64,000 nt of DNA from Rotaria sordida (lineage: Eukaryota > Rotifera > Eurotatoria > Philodinida > Philodinidae), in assembly GCA_905250125.1 (NCBI GenBank), contig CAJNOL010001124.1, positions 328-64,327 of the forward strand, written 5' to 3'. The notes below the pieces were generated by a model. The model did no database searches, was not told the origin of the DNA, and was given only the letters and a program-made list of their open reading frames with translations. Positions within the stretch are counted from its first letter, which is position 1. The number at the start of each line of letters is the position of its first letter. A program made the position numbers and the translations under genes. Positions 30,535 to 41,900 of the stretch are shown here, piece by piece.

Positions 30535-32659
30535 CATTCTTCATTTATTTGTATCTGCTATTTCGTTTGCATGCCTCCTCTTTTGTATTTTATCTTTCAT
30601 TTTCGTTTGACTGATATGTTTTTTTTGTTTCATTCGTAGTCGCCACTCACGTCAGAATGAGTATAAAGAAAAGAATAAGGAGAGCTTTCTACAGAAATAT
30701 TACTATATTGTAATACAGGCACTAGAAATAGTTTACCTACGCTTCTAGTCATAAACTTAGAGCGTTCATATCTCAACCAAATAGGTTCATGAAAGCAAAT
30801 CCTTTTGGGGTTTCTCTAGCCCTACTAAGTCCTACTTATGACCAGGATATAAGTTCAAAAATCTTTTAATCAGTTAGTGGAGTTCCTTCGTAAGTAACGA
30901 GGCTAGAGCATGTTTTTTGTCAATAGAGGTAGTTGTCTGCAGAGGAGAAACAAAACTTAATTGACGTATAGGCTTGTGTCTTGTTCTTCTGTCTGCAAAA
31001 AACCGTGTTCGAATAAGATGCACTTGAGGTTCTCTTTCCGTTTGCGCAGAGAAGTCCGACAAACAACTACAGAACGGTGCACCCTGTTGATTGTTGTTAG
31101 TTGGTTTTTTTCCAACTTCCAACACACAGCGTTGAGTCAACAGTCAGGTGAGGCAAAACTCATTAGTAATGATTGATAATGTTTTTCGAAAGAACAACAA
31201 TTTCATGTGTACTGTGCAGAGTAAGCAACAATAGTATTAACGTATACTTTAGCACTTCCATATTTCGTTGGAGTTTATTGTTGTTCTATCGAAATTTGAG
31301 TAAGTATCTGCTTTGACAAAATGATCCATATAGGACACCTATCTTTATGACATATTACTGTTGAAGCGAGATTTTTATTGCCAGTTCGTAGAGGAATATT
31401 CTGCTTCTCGATGGAGGAATAAACAAGATGAAAGAAGGATCTGCTCGAAAGTTGTACAATATCTTACGCAAAAATGTGATAATGAAAGAAATTTCTATCG
31501 TCATGCAGAGAATAGAAAGAATACAGCCTCGTAGAAGCCATGACATTCTATCGTGATGTGTAATGTTCAGAAGAAAATTGAATCACATCGAAGAAAGGAT
31601 GATACGTCTGTTCGATAATATCCTAGATGGTAATTCAATATTGAACAGAGATAAATGTCGTTGAATTCTGCCATTGCACTTCATCTTGATACTTTTAGAG
31701 CATGGAATATATATTAAAATCTTGTTTTTTTGAATATTATTAAAGAAGAAACAAAGCCTATGTGAGAAAGAAATATCATTTATTAGATTTGAATAGTCTT
31801 AATATTCTGTTATCTGAAAAAAAAGTCATCTGTGCAATCAGGAGAAGAAATAGCAAATATTTACAAGAACAAATAACATGAAGTTGGAAAAAGCGAAGTA
31901 AGTATAGAAGACCACAGTTAAACAAAAAGTTCTCTATGTTATCGAACAGTAATTATTAACTAAACGTTCCTAACAAATAGGTTTTTATTTGCATATAGCA
32001 CACTTGTTCTTTTATTCATGAATCAGGGTGAAATGATTTTAGACTGAAGTGCTGTTTTATATCTTTATAAATCACAATTATTCGAATTTCTGATACTAAA
32101 GAGAAAACGTTATCTATATTGTACTTACATTTTATTAGACTAATGTGTAATATTTTTCTCTCTGTTCTTTGTTCGTTATGTCAAGTTTGTATTTCATTTC
32201 TGTTCCAGAAAGAAAATATTTTTGTTCGACAAAGTTAATCCCAAAATTTATTTTTTTAATCCGTGTAAAAAGTATTTTATAAAAGAAAATAACGGAATAA
32301 ACATCAGCTTCTTTCAACTCTTAACTGATATCAAACTCGTACGAAAAGAAAAAAGAAACGATTTTGATTATATATCGTACAGCATTAGTTTTTTTCTTTT
32401 GATTACCTGGTGTAAATAGAAACGACCGAAGTAATGAGAACTGTTCTGACCAAAGTTATTTAATAAAAAAAAAAGAAATTTTTAGAGAAATTGATAGAAC
32501 TACATGATAATAAGAACTAATAGATAAATTGATGCAAAAATGATCTTACATTTAATATTCAGTTGATAGATTTTTTTTATAGATAAATCAAAATTTTGTA
32601 TTACATTTTCATTTGAATAATATATACAAATTTTCTGCTTAATTAACACCATTGTCGAC

Positions 32660-35464
32660 ATGGCAGATGCACTGTTCGAATCTTCAACAAACGTCAACCA
32701 AATCATAGAAAACACAGCTAATACATCGCGACTGGTACAACCTCGCATAATCGAGAATTTTATTATTATCTGGTTAGATTCAAACATTAATGAATTTGCT
32801 GAAGGCATAAGAAATTCCATTACTAGCCTTCGACAGGTGGTCAATTCAGTCAGAATATTTAATGATGTTGACAAATGTATTGATTTTCTAACTGATATCG
32901 AAGATGAAAAAGTTTTTATGATTATTTCAAATACACTTGGTCAACAAATTGTATCTCTAATTGGAAACGTTGCTCATCTACACTCAATCTATGTCATCTG
33001 TAGTCAATCGACAGAGCATCAACCATGGATAGATGATAATAAAAATGTGAAAGGAATATTTAACAAAATTGAGCTTATTTGTGATGTACTCAGAAGAAAT
33101 ATTCGTCAGTACGAGATGAATTTGATATCACTTAATGTTGTTCCTACGAGTTCTCTTACGAATCTCGATGAACTCGATCAATCATTTATGTATTCTCAAA
33201 TTCTCAAAGAAATTATTCTTGACATTAAACATGATAAAGCAGCTAAGAAAGAATTTGTTGATTTCTGTGGCATTCATTATGCTGATAATAATACTCAGTC
33301 AAATAAAATACATGATTTTGAACGATTATACGAACATTATTCACCAATTTGGTGGTATACAAAAGAATCCTTTATTTATTCAATATTGAACAAAGCTTTG
33401 AGAACACAAGAAATCGATGTTATTATTAAGATGGGATTTTTCATTCAAGATCTTCATCGACAAATCGAACAACTGCATACAGAAGCACATCAAACTTCAA
33501 AGATGATTATTTATCGAGGTCAAGGAATGTCTAATGATGATTTTGAAAAGATTAAAAAAAACGAAGATGGTCTTCTTTCTTTTAACAATTTTTTATCAAC
33601 AAGCATTGATCAAGATGTTTCATATAGTTTTGCTGAAAGTGCTGGGGATAATCCTCAATTAATAGGAATTTTATTTCAAATTGAAATCGATTCATCGATT
33701 GCTAGAGTACCATTTGCTTCATTAGACAATATCAGTCAATACTCTGATTCAGAAAAAGAAATTCTTTTTTCAATGCATACTATCTTTCGCATTGGTAAAA
33801 TTAAAAAAATTAAAGATCGTTTATGGCAAGTGAATCTAACATTGACTGGTGATATTGATCAACAATTGAAACAATTAACTGATCATATACGAAGGGAACA
33901 TCAACAAAAAAACAGATGGCATCGTATGGGTATATTGATGATTACGATGGGAAAATTTAATAAAGCATTAGAAATATTCAACTTAATATGTGAGAAAAGT
34001 TCGATAGCTAGCACTGATGAACAATTTGTTATCGATCCAGCAATCTATCACGACATGGCTGTAGCATATCGATGCATAGGAGATAATTCTAATGCATTGT
34101 TATATTTTCAAAAAACACTTGAAGTTGATCGGAAATTTCTTCCACACAATCATCCCATGCTGATTACGACATATAATAATATTGGTGAAATAAATGATAC
34201 AATAGGTAATTATTCGATAGCACTCTCCTATTATCAAATGGCACTTGAAATTCAGAAGACATTTTTTCCTACAGATGATCCATCATTTGCTATTACTTAC
34301 AATAACCTTGGAAAAGTACATCATTCCATAGGAAATTATCCAGCTGCACTTGCGTATTATCAAGAGGCACTCAAAATTGAACAGAAATATCTTCCATCTA
34401 ATCATCCAAGCCTAGCTGCTACTTATGAACAGATTGGGTTAATATATGGTTTTATGGGAGATTACTCCGCTGCATTGGTCTGCCATAAAAAAGGACTTGA
34501 AATTCAGCAGAAATCCCTACCACCCGATCATCCAAATCTGGCTACTACTTACAAGAATATTGGAGAGGGCTATCGAATGTTAGGCGATACTTCGATGGCA
34601 CTTTCATATTATGAGAAGACGCTTGAAATTGAACTGAAATCTCTTCAATCCAGTCATCCATCAATAGCTAGGACTTACAGCTGTATTGCTGCAGTACATC
34701 ATGTGTTAGGAAATTACTCAAGTGCATTATCATACTATGAAAAGGCGCTTGAAATTAAGCAGCATTCCTTTCCTTCTGAGCATCCATCTATATCTAGAAC
34801 ATACAGTGCGATCGGTTCATTACATGAATCAATGGAAGATTATTCAAATGCGCTTTCATACTATGAAAAAGCACTTAAAATTGAACAAAAATCTTTGCCA
34901 TGCGATCATCCAAGCTTGGCGTATAACTACAATAATATTGGTTCAGTGTATGACTCCATGAATAATTATCCGTCTGCACTTTTATATTATAGAAAGGCAC
35001 TTGATATCCAACAGAAATCACTTCCACCTAATCATGCAGATCTAGTAAATACTTACAACAATATTGCTCTCGTATATCAAGCGACAGACGATTATTCAAC
35101 AGCTCTCTCATACTATCAAAAGACACTTGAAATGAAAGAGACACCTCATCCATACAATCAATCATTAATCGCTACCGCTTATAATAACATTGGTGAGATG
35201 CATCGTTTGAAAGGAGATTATTTGACTGCATTGTCATATTATGAGAAAACTCTTACAATCTGGCAGAAATTTCTCCCACCCAATCATACATCACTGGCAG
35301 TCGTGAATGCTAACATGGCAATGACATTCAAAGATCTCTGTCAGTATAAAGAAGCTGTTAAGCACGCTGAACGAGCTGTGAACATTGCTAGCTGCACGTT
35401 TGGTCTTCATCATTCCAGAACAATGACTTATCAAAAACTTCTTGATGACCTTCAACGGAATTAA
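32660..35464 (+). CDS. ADP-ribosyltransferase with C-terminal kinesin-light-chain-like TPR array
   Basis: An intronless 934-residue frame starts at the ATG at 32660. Residues about 30-160 form an unassigned N-terminal alpha/beta domain. Residues about 190-400 match the R-S-E class of mono-ADP-ribosyltransferases: the Arg is in IIYRGQGM (R286), the STS motif is in FNNFLSTSID (313-315), and the ExE motif is in SDSEKEILF (E365/E367), with all key residues present. From about residue 419 to 930 there are roughly twelve tetratricopeptide repeats. Eleven have the 42-residue kinesin-light-chain/NPHP3 spacing with the consensus HPSLA.TYNNIG..Y...GNYS.AL.YYEKALEI.QKSLP. The family transfers ADP-ribose from NAD to protein side chains; an ExE motif usually indicates arginine as acceptor. 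There is no signal peptide, so it is probably cytosolic, with the TPR array binding partners. The target is unknown. Such fusions are expanded in bdelloid rotifers. Confidence 0.87.
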   Translation: MADALFESSTNVNQIIENTANTSRLVQPRIIENFIIIWLDSNINEFAEGIRNSITSLRQVVNSVRIFNDVDKCIDFLTDIEDEKVFMIISNTLGQQIVSLIGNVAHLHSIYVICSQSTEHQPWIDDNKNVKGIFNKIELICDVLRRNIRQYEMNLISLNVVPTSSLTNLDELDQSFMYSQILKEIILDIKHDKAAKKEFVDFCGIHYADNNTQSNKIHDFERLYEHYSPIWWYTKESFIYSILNKALRTQEIDVIIKMGFFIQDLHRQIEQLHTEAHQTSKMIIYRGQGMSNDDFEKIKKNEDGLLSFNNFLSTSIDQDVSYSFAESAGDNPQLIGILFQIEIDSSIARVPFASLDNISQYSDSEKEILFSMHTIFRIGKIKKIKDRLWQVNLTLTGDIDQQLKQLTDHIRREHQQKNRWHRMGILMITMGKFNKALEIFNLICEKSSIASTDEQFVIDPAIYHDMAVAYRCIGDNSNALLYFQKTLEVDRKFLPHNHPMLITTYNNIGEINDTIGNYSIALSYYQMALEIQKTFFPTDDPSFAITYNNLGKVHHSIGNYPAALAYYQEALKIEQKYLPSNHPSLAATYEQIGLIYGFMGDYSAALVCHKKGLEIQQKSLPPDHPNLATTYKNIGEGYRMLGDTSMALSYYEKTLEIELKSLQSSHPSIARTYSCIAAVHHVLGNYSSALSYYEKALEIKQHSFPSEHPSISRTYSAIGSLHESMEDYSNALSYYEKALKIEQKSLPCDHPSLAYNYNNIGSVYDSMNNYPSALLYYRKALDIQQKSLPPNHADLVNTYNNIALVYQATDDYSTALSYYQKTLEMKETPHPYNQSLIATAYNNIGEMHRLKGDYLTALSYYEKTLTIWQKFLPPNHTSLAVVNANMAMTFKDLCQYKEAVKHAERAVNIASCTFGLHHSRTMTYQKLLDDLQRN

Positions 35465-35924
35465 CAATTAAATTTTTTTCTCTCTGCATCGTTGTGATAT
35501 AATGATGACTTTAAAAAGATTAAGAAAATCAAAGATAGTCTTCTTAATTTCGATGTGGGTGCGGGGTGGGGGTGTGGGTATGGATGTGGATGTCGGCGTC
35601 GACATGAGTGTCAGTGTGGGGTGTGGATATACTTAGAGACAAGACTAACACCTGTGCGCACACCCACCCTCTGCTGGTATTTGCTGATATCTGCTAGCTT
35701 TTGCAGGTATATTTCGTGAGAAACGATACATCATACTTTTGTTATTCCAGTATTTTTGTAATGATATTATATCAGTATTCGAATTTCGAGCCATTATTTT
35801 TTTGTTATACTTCCACTATGCAGAGTCACATCTTTCTATTTGATGACACACAATACATGTAAAGATTACATTATTCCAAAACTATTATTTTGATATACGT
35901 AGATATGCTAAAATAATTTGACTA
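35465..35924. other. Spacer carrying TG-rich hairpin C
   Basis: Non-coding region downstream of the ART-TPR gene. Apart from the TG-rich array listed next, nothing is recognised. Confidence 0.5.
35551..35670. repeat. TG-rich telomere-like array C
   Basis: A long G/T-rich arm (GATGTGGGTGCGGGGTGGGG, then GTGTGGGTATGGATGTGGAT and a further GTGTGGGGTGTGGAT) is followed by an inverted GCGCACACCCACCCT at 35656-35670. It is the largest of the five TG-rich arrays and begins about 90 bases after the ART-TPR stop codon. Confidence 0.7.
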
Positions 35925-36199
35925 ATTTTAGTTGCTGTTAATTGTTCTTATAATTATATTCGTTTTGGTTTATTCCAATGGTCAGGACATAAACTAAAAA
36001 TGTTAATAGGTCAAGTTTCTACTTTAGAATTTGTTGATAATACTCAATTAACTCAATCATTAACTATTGGTCGCTATCTATCATATGAAACAGGTCTAGC
36101 TAAAAAAAAACAGTTGTTGATACACAATGTAATATTAAGGAAAAACTTTATACTTCAATTGGTTTTAAAAAATAAGATTTTAAAAATTTGGATGAAGTA
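35925..36199 (+). pseudogene. Glutathione S-transferase relic
   Basis: A short plus-strand frame (Met at 36000) reads GQVSTLEFVDNTQLTQSLTI followed by GRYLSYETGLA. This matches the sigma-class GST block G-Q-L-P-V-L-E-...-L-A-Q-S-x-A-I-x-R-Y-L-A, with YIRFGLFQWSGHK upstream in place of the usual RIxFEDWPxxK. It holds the glutathione-binding Q-S pair. The rest of the thioredoxin fold and the C-terminal helical domain are missing, and the frame stops soon after. I read it as a partial, non-functional copy. Confidence 0.5.
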
Positions 36200-36515
36200 A
36201 AACACTTTATTAATGAAGATCGATGCTATTCATAATAATAAAAAACTTGAAAAAATATTTGGATCAATCACTCTACAGAATTTCTTTTAATTTAATGAGC
36301 TCAAAAAAAAAATTTCTATAGTATCTCTCGAATAAATTAATATTGTTTTTTCAAGAAAAATTCTCATCCTTACACTCTCAACTCAGTTATATATGCCCCA
36401 CGAAAAGAAAAATAAACACATTTCAAAGTAAAAAAATGAAGTGAGATAAATATTACAGATGATAAGAACATAAACATACAACAATGCTCCATGCCTCAGA
36501 ACTAAATTGGTGAAA

Positions 36516-38908
36516 ATGCATCTTCTCGTGTTGCTCGTTCTTATAGTTGGATGTTGGTGTGATATAAACATATCAGTAGACCAACAAGGCGGATATAATA
36601 TTAGTGTTAATGGTCGTATATGGCTTCGTTCAGCTCAAACAGCTATATATACAGATGACAAGTGGTATTCATCAGCTGATGATTCTCTATCATTAATTAA
36701 TATAACTTATGCACAAGGTAATGATTCAAATTTAGGTATTTGGAATGAAACTCAATTAATCTATGATCTTGTTCGAAGTGAAATACATACAAAAATAGTA
36801 GGTCATATACGTCAATGGAATTCAATTTCTGCAATTACATTTCATTTGAATACTGGTGATCAAATGATGATTAATACGATTCCACTTGATATGGAACATG
36901 TTCGTACAGTTTTTCCATCATTTTATATCGAACAAATGGATGAGAATGATCAAAGAGGTTATTTCACATTTTCAGGTAAGATTTTTTTTTTGTTTTTGTA
37001 TTATTCTATTTTTGCAGAATATTTTCATTTAGGAATGATGACAGGTGAAGTTGATAGACATGCAGGTAATTGGGATTCATCAAGTGCAGTTATTGATTCA
37101 GGAATGGAAGGCGGTCCAATAGTTATTTTTAATTTCACTCAACAAGGCGAAAATGATCTATTAATTCTTTCACCTTTTTCTCAATTTATGGTAACATCAT
37201 TAAGTCAAACAACTAATATATTACAATGTGGTGTTTTAGGTTCAATAATATCCATACCCGAAAATTATAATTATTCAATGATTATATTTTATTCATCAAA
37301 AGGTATTAATGAAGGTATAAGAGAATGGGGTAAAACAATGCAACAAGCATATAATCGAACAAATCAATATCGTCTTAATGATTTAACTATTAATTATCTT
37401 GGTTATTATACAGATAATGGTGCTTATTATTATTATAATACAGAAAAAGAAATAAATTATGAAGAAACTTTAATTAATATTTATCATCAAATTCAACTTC
37501 CATTTCATTATATTCAATTAGATTCATGGTGGTATTATAAAGGTCTTAAAGATGGTGTTTCTCAATGGACAGCACGACCAGATATATTTCCTGATGGTCT
37601 TGAAATAGTTCATCGTCGATTAGAAAATCTTCCTTTAGCTGCACATAATCGATATTGGTCATATGATACTATTTATAAACAAAATTATTCTTTTGCTCTT
37701 GATAAACAAACTGAAAAAGCATTACCTATAGGTAATGATTCATTTTGGATTGATTTATTCAATCAAGCATATAATTGGGGTCTTATTCTTTATGAACAAG
37801 ATTGGCTTAATCATCAAACAATTGATTTTTTACCAATACGTACTGATATTCATATTGGACATAATTGGTTAATGTCAATGGGTAAAGCAGGTGAAAAATT
37901 AGGAATAAATATACAATATTGTATGAGTTTATCACGTCATATTTTACAAGCTTTAGAAATTCCACGTGTTACACAAACACGAGTATCAAATGATTATGCT
38001 CTTCATTTAATTATTCCAATAATTTCTCAATGGAATATTGGAATATCAAGTATGTTTGCTGATGCAATTGGTTTAGCACCATTTAAAGATGTTTTTTGGT
38101 CTCGATCATTAGAACATGGTTCTCCTTATCCATCACTTTCTATGGAAATATTACCAGATCGAGAAATTTTAATTGCAACTCTTTCAACAGGACCTGTTGC
38201 TTCAGGTGATGGAATTAATTATACAAATATTGAACGTATAATGAAATGTTGTCGTAAAGATGGTTTAATTTTAAAACCAGATCGACCATTAACTATGATT
38301 AATATATTAATATCTGATTGGGCTTTTTATAAAAGTGTTTCACAAGGAGAACTTTATTCAACAAGAACAATAATGTAAGTTTTTTTTAATTTTTATTTTT
38401 AGTCTTCTAAGTATAATTTTATATTTTTAGAAATAATCAAACATTTCATATAATTTTTGCATCAGCTATGAAACGAGATTATTTAATTTATCCTTCAATG
38501 ATTAAAGCTCAATCTGGTATTATTTGGTCATATAATAAAGCAAATGTTGTATCAACTTTCGATAATACTAATCCTTTGAATGTTTTAGCTAAGCAATGTA
38601 ATGACTTATCAATATGTCTTTGGTATGTATCACCTTTATGGGAATTTAATGATTCAGCTAAAACAAAATATGCTTTTCTTGGTGAATGGAACAAATGGAC
38701 AGCTGTTAGTCAACAACGAATCGATTCTATTGTTACTAATCCAGAAAAAACTCAAACAATAATTACTCTTCAAGGTGAAAGTTATGAAATAGTTCAATTA
38801 GCTGTCTATCATCATTCTTTACCTTCTTCTATTATAAATTGTCAAATTTCACCTGGTAATAGTGTTGGACAACTTGTTATTACTCCATCCGATGTTTTTT
38901 GTCGTTAA
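36516..38908 (+). CDS. Secreted glycosidase-like TIM-barrel protein (alpha-galactosidase / raffinose-synthase-like)
   Basis: Three exons (36516-36975, 37018-38374, 38431-38908) join to 764 codons plus stop. The first intron is only 42 bases, has GTAAG...TTTGCAG ends, and is itself an open in-frame stretch, so it could be mistaken for coding DNA. The start is the ATG at 36516, giving a signal peptide (MHLLVLLVLIVGCWCD). The mature protein has a beta-rich N-terminal part with many N-x-S/T sites, then a barrel-like region with YLGYYTDNGAYYYY, YIQLDSWWYYKGLKDG, WTARPDIFPDGLE, YEQDWL and IQYCMSLSRHILQAL. YIQLDSWW at a strand end with downstream D residues recalls GH36/GH31-clan alpha-galactosidases and raffinose synthases. 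The substrate and exact family are unproven. Codon use is host-like. Confidence 0.65.
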
Positions 38909-39131
38909 ATAAATAGAAAAATAGAGTAGTTTGTTTTATATTTAAAATCATAAATAGATACATTAATTTTTAAATAATTATATAAGATGATCATTGATCA
39001 TACTTAACGGTAGTTTAGTCAAGGAAAAAACTAATGAATTTCAATATTTCAAAAGATATCACGAAATTGATGAAGGTGCATTAAATTTTCCTACTATCAT
39101 TAATAAAATTTTCATAGTTAGGAACGCTATG
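38909..39131. other. 3' flank of the glycosidase-like gene
   Basis: Short AT-rich non-coding stretch up to the piggyBac-type MITE. Confidence 0.5.
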
Positions 39132-39135
39132 TTAA

Positions 39136-39985
39136 CCCTTTACCCCCCAATGGGTCATATATGACCCATTTGTAGACACGATCAGAGAAAATAAAGATAG
39201 CATGAGACTGAAAAACTCCCAAGACATTATTTGTAGGGAACTCCACAAGCTATCGATTAGTAAAAAAAATACTTTGTTTCATTGCTCTACCTTCGAGATA
39301 TATGACTTACAAAATCGATAATTTTGAAAAAAATGCAAAAATTCGAAATTTTATAAACAAGATGTTCTCTACTCGCAATCGATAGAGGTCTTTTGGAATT
39401 TCTGTGTGATAGTAATCGATGAAGAAGTCCACTGCTGAATTAGATGTGTTTCGAAAGCTTCATGCTAACTTCGTGAGCTAGGCATCCTAAGGAACACAAT
39501 TGACCGTGTTGTCACTGTTAGACAGATGGAGGCTAATCAAGAACAAAGTTAATATATGCGTTATAGACCTCAACTCATAAGAAGCCGAAATAGTATTTAT
39601 GATGAATTAAATTCCTTCAGACATTACAAAATGGCTCAGAGTAAAATAGGCTTAAATTTGACAATAGGTGTAAAAAAAGCATGCATTCTTTGATGTTAAT
39701 TTTTATCGGTTCGCTCGTTGCATTTTTCCTATCAGTTTAACAGTACGAGACAGATGCTGCTTCTGTCCAGTCAATAATATGGTCAGGAAAAAAAATTAAG
39801 TCTTATGATGTCGTTCAATTCCCATTTTCCACCACATGATTTTTACATCAATCAAACCGCCCTACTCCAGGAACAGGACGTTCGGCGCATTAGGCCACAC
39901 CATTGGCATATTCAACAGGCTAATACTCTATTTATAAAGTTATTTCATCAGCGGCTCTTCTGGAACTGCTATGGGGGGTAAAGCG
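39136..39985. mobile_element. Non-autonomous piggyBac-type element (MITE), about 850 bp
   Basis: TTAA occurs on both sides (39132-39135 and 39986-39989). The element begins CCCTTTACCCCCCA and ends with its inverted counterpart (reverse complement CGCTTTACCCCCCA). Immediately inside the left end is a perfect 22-bp palindrome, AATGGGTCATA/TATGACCCATT (39149-39170). TTAA target duplication plus CCC-starting termini is the piggyBac signature. There is no transposase frame inside, so it would need an enzyme supplied in trans. Confidence 0.85.
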
Positions 39986-39989
39986 TTAA

Positions 39990-41089
39990 CTTTAAGAGTC
40001 GTGAGATCATATACTTTGATGCTTTTAATTATACGGTGTGTTTAGTTTTTATATTAGATTATTTTTTTTTCGTATGTTCTTTGTAAGCTTACTACTATCT
40101 TTCATGTATTCAGCAATATAGTTGAGAATGTATTTTGATTGACAATAGACTGCCTCGAGGAGAAGCTTTTTTCTAGCAGATATGAAGTGAAATCTAGCCT
40201 AATATCACAGTTCTATCCACGATTTAAGAATGAAAACTTTATATTGAGCTTGTTCTTAAAAACGAGTACGTTCGTTGTTCATTGAGGACATGGAAGTCAA
40301 CTAATTTGTAGTCAAAATCCTGTCGGTATTCAATGAGCTTCATAGTTTACTGCTTATTGTGCATCATATCGGTGTTTTAAAAATGTATACTGAAGACAAT
40401 GGTGCACGCTTTATTGAGGCGAATTTACATTATATATATGCTGTAATAAATATTTGCACAAATTTTATTTGATATTTTTTACTAATTCAGATTTCTTTCT
40501 AAATCTATTTGATAAAATTTCAAACCATAAAGATTCTAAATAGATGTTAACATAATAAAAGATTAAAGCAATTCTTAAATTTTTATTTAAAATTTGAATA
40601 CAAATAAGACAGATGGCTTGTCTGATGATCGATTATTTTTAGAAATCAACCACGATTTATTTTTCGTATTTTGTGTCAGCATAATGTAGCTTAAGATATG
40701 TAAGTTCCACATTTTAGCCACAAGGAGACTGCGCTAACAAGTTCCTTTTATGAAGAGCAGTAAGTGGAATTTCGTTCCAGATCGAATTTCTGGCCTCCCA
40801 TCCCAAATATCATATTAGTTTTAACTCAACCCGTAGTTTTTCTGACTGAAATGTATTAAATACCACCCAAAAATTATGTCTAGAGAATGACGTGCTTAGG
40901 ATGTCTCAAGTGGCCAGTATTTTGAGAGTTTGGAAAGTACATGGTTTTGTAGCTCTTAAAAAATGCTATAGACTAGTATATAAAGATTTACTTCAATAGA
41001 ATCTCATGGGTCTCTATCTGTCGACAGACCAATCAGCAGAACTGGATTTTCAGTTTACATAGCACTGGGCGACAATGAAATGACACATA
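39990..41089. other. Intergenic region, nothing recognised
   Basis: Non-coding spacer between the piggyBac MITE and the next fold-back element. No motif-bearing frame was seen. Confidence 0.5.
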
Positions 41090-41308
41090 CTATTATCGGC
41101 GCCAAAATATAAGACAGGTGGTTGTATTCTGAATAAATCAAAAACGGCAAAATATATTGATCAACAGTTTTCGGCGATGGAAATAAGTCATCGTAGGCTG
41201 TCTAGGATATCGTTTTTTCATCACAGAAAATCGCAGATCGATGTCTTTTGCTGTTTTTCATTTATTCAAAACACAACCATCTGCCTTATATTTTGGCGCC
41301 GATAATAG
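41090..41308. mobile_element. Hairpin MITE with about 70-bp terminal inverted repeats
   Basis: Both ends read CTATTATCGGCGCCAAAATA followed by TAAG(A/G)CAG(G/A)TGGTTGT. The arms continue as TTCTGAATAAATCAAAAACG versus TTTTGAATAAATGAAAAACA. The total is about 219 bp with a short central loop. It is non-coding; no unambiguous target duplication was seen. Confidence 0.75.
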
Positions 41309-41580
41309 ACACCAATATTGTTTTTAAATAGGCTCGTTCTTATAGGAATCGACGCAAAATTGAATGCTCTATCTAATGAGACTATCCTGCAATAAAACCG
41401 GTATTGTTATGCAGAGTTATGAGCATGCGATGGTAAATTCCGTTTTCCAGGAAATTCAAAAAAATAACTATAGAAGAAATTTCGTGGAAATTTAGTTCAA
41501 TGCTTTAAAGATAATTACCGCGAAATCAGGTAATAAAAAGGAATATAGAAAAAAGTTAAAGTTTAAGATAGAGTTAAGTT

Positions 41581-41900
41581 GCGTTGGATTGGATTGGGTT
41601 GGATTGGATTGGGTTGAGATGGGTTGGATTGGGTTGGGTTGTGTTGGACTGGGTTAGATTGCGTCAAGTACCCAACCCAACCCGAAATCACATCATCTGT
41701 TTTAAATTTATCTATGCACATATATTCTTCATTCACTTAACCCAACCCATTCCATCCCATTCCAACCCAACCTAACCCATCCCAACCAAACCCAACCCAA
41801 CCCAACCTCACACGAAATCAACTCATCTATTTTATATTCATCTATAGATATATATTCTTCATTCACTTGAGCCAACCCAACCCATCCCTAACAGATCATA
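41581..41900. repeat. GGATTGGGTT minisatellite and its inverted AACCC counterpart
   Basis: A run of GGATTGGGTT/GGATT/GGGTT units (about 41584-41660) is followed by inverted CCCAACCC arrays. Between the C-rich blocks lies a tandemly repeated unit of about 125 bp containing CGAAATCA.(A/C)TCATCT.TTTT..ATT.ATCTAT...ATATATTCTTCATTCACTT, present twice. No gene; the translated Asp-Trp-Ile-Gly-Leu frame is a repeat artefact. Confidence 0.8.

Larger units (their letters stand above)
28458..32659. other. Intergenic region with two TG-rich hairpins
   Basis: About 4.2 kb without a supported gene. It holds the TG-rich inverted repeats at 28677-28736 and 30465-30534, listed separately. Overlapping short frames on both strands around 30874-31176 and 31355-31546 have no recognisable motif. 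Confidence 0.5.

Noticed and set aside
30874-31176. Two overlapping opposite-strand frames of 88 and 71 codons
   Set aside because: No motif, no start context, no splice signals; less AT-rich DNA lets both strands stay open by chance.
41581-41900. Possible CRISPR-like array
   Set aside because: Units are contiguous degenerate minisatellite repeats without unique spacers, in a eukaryotic genome.
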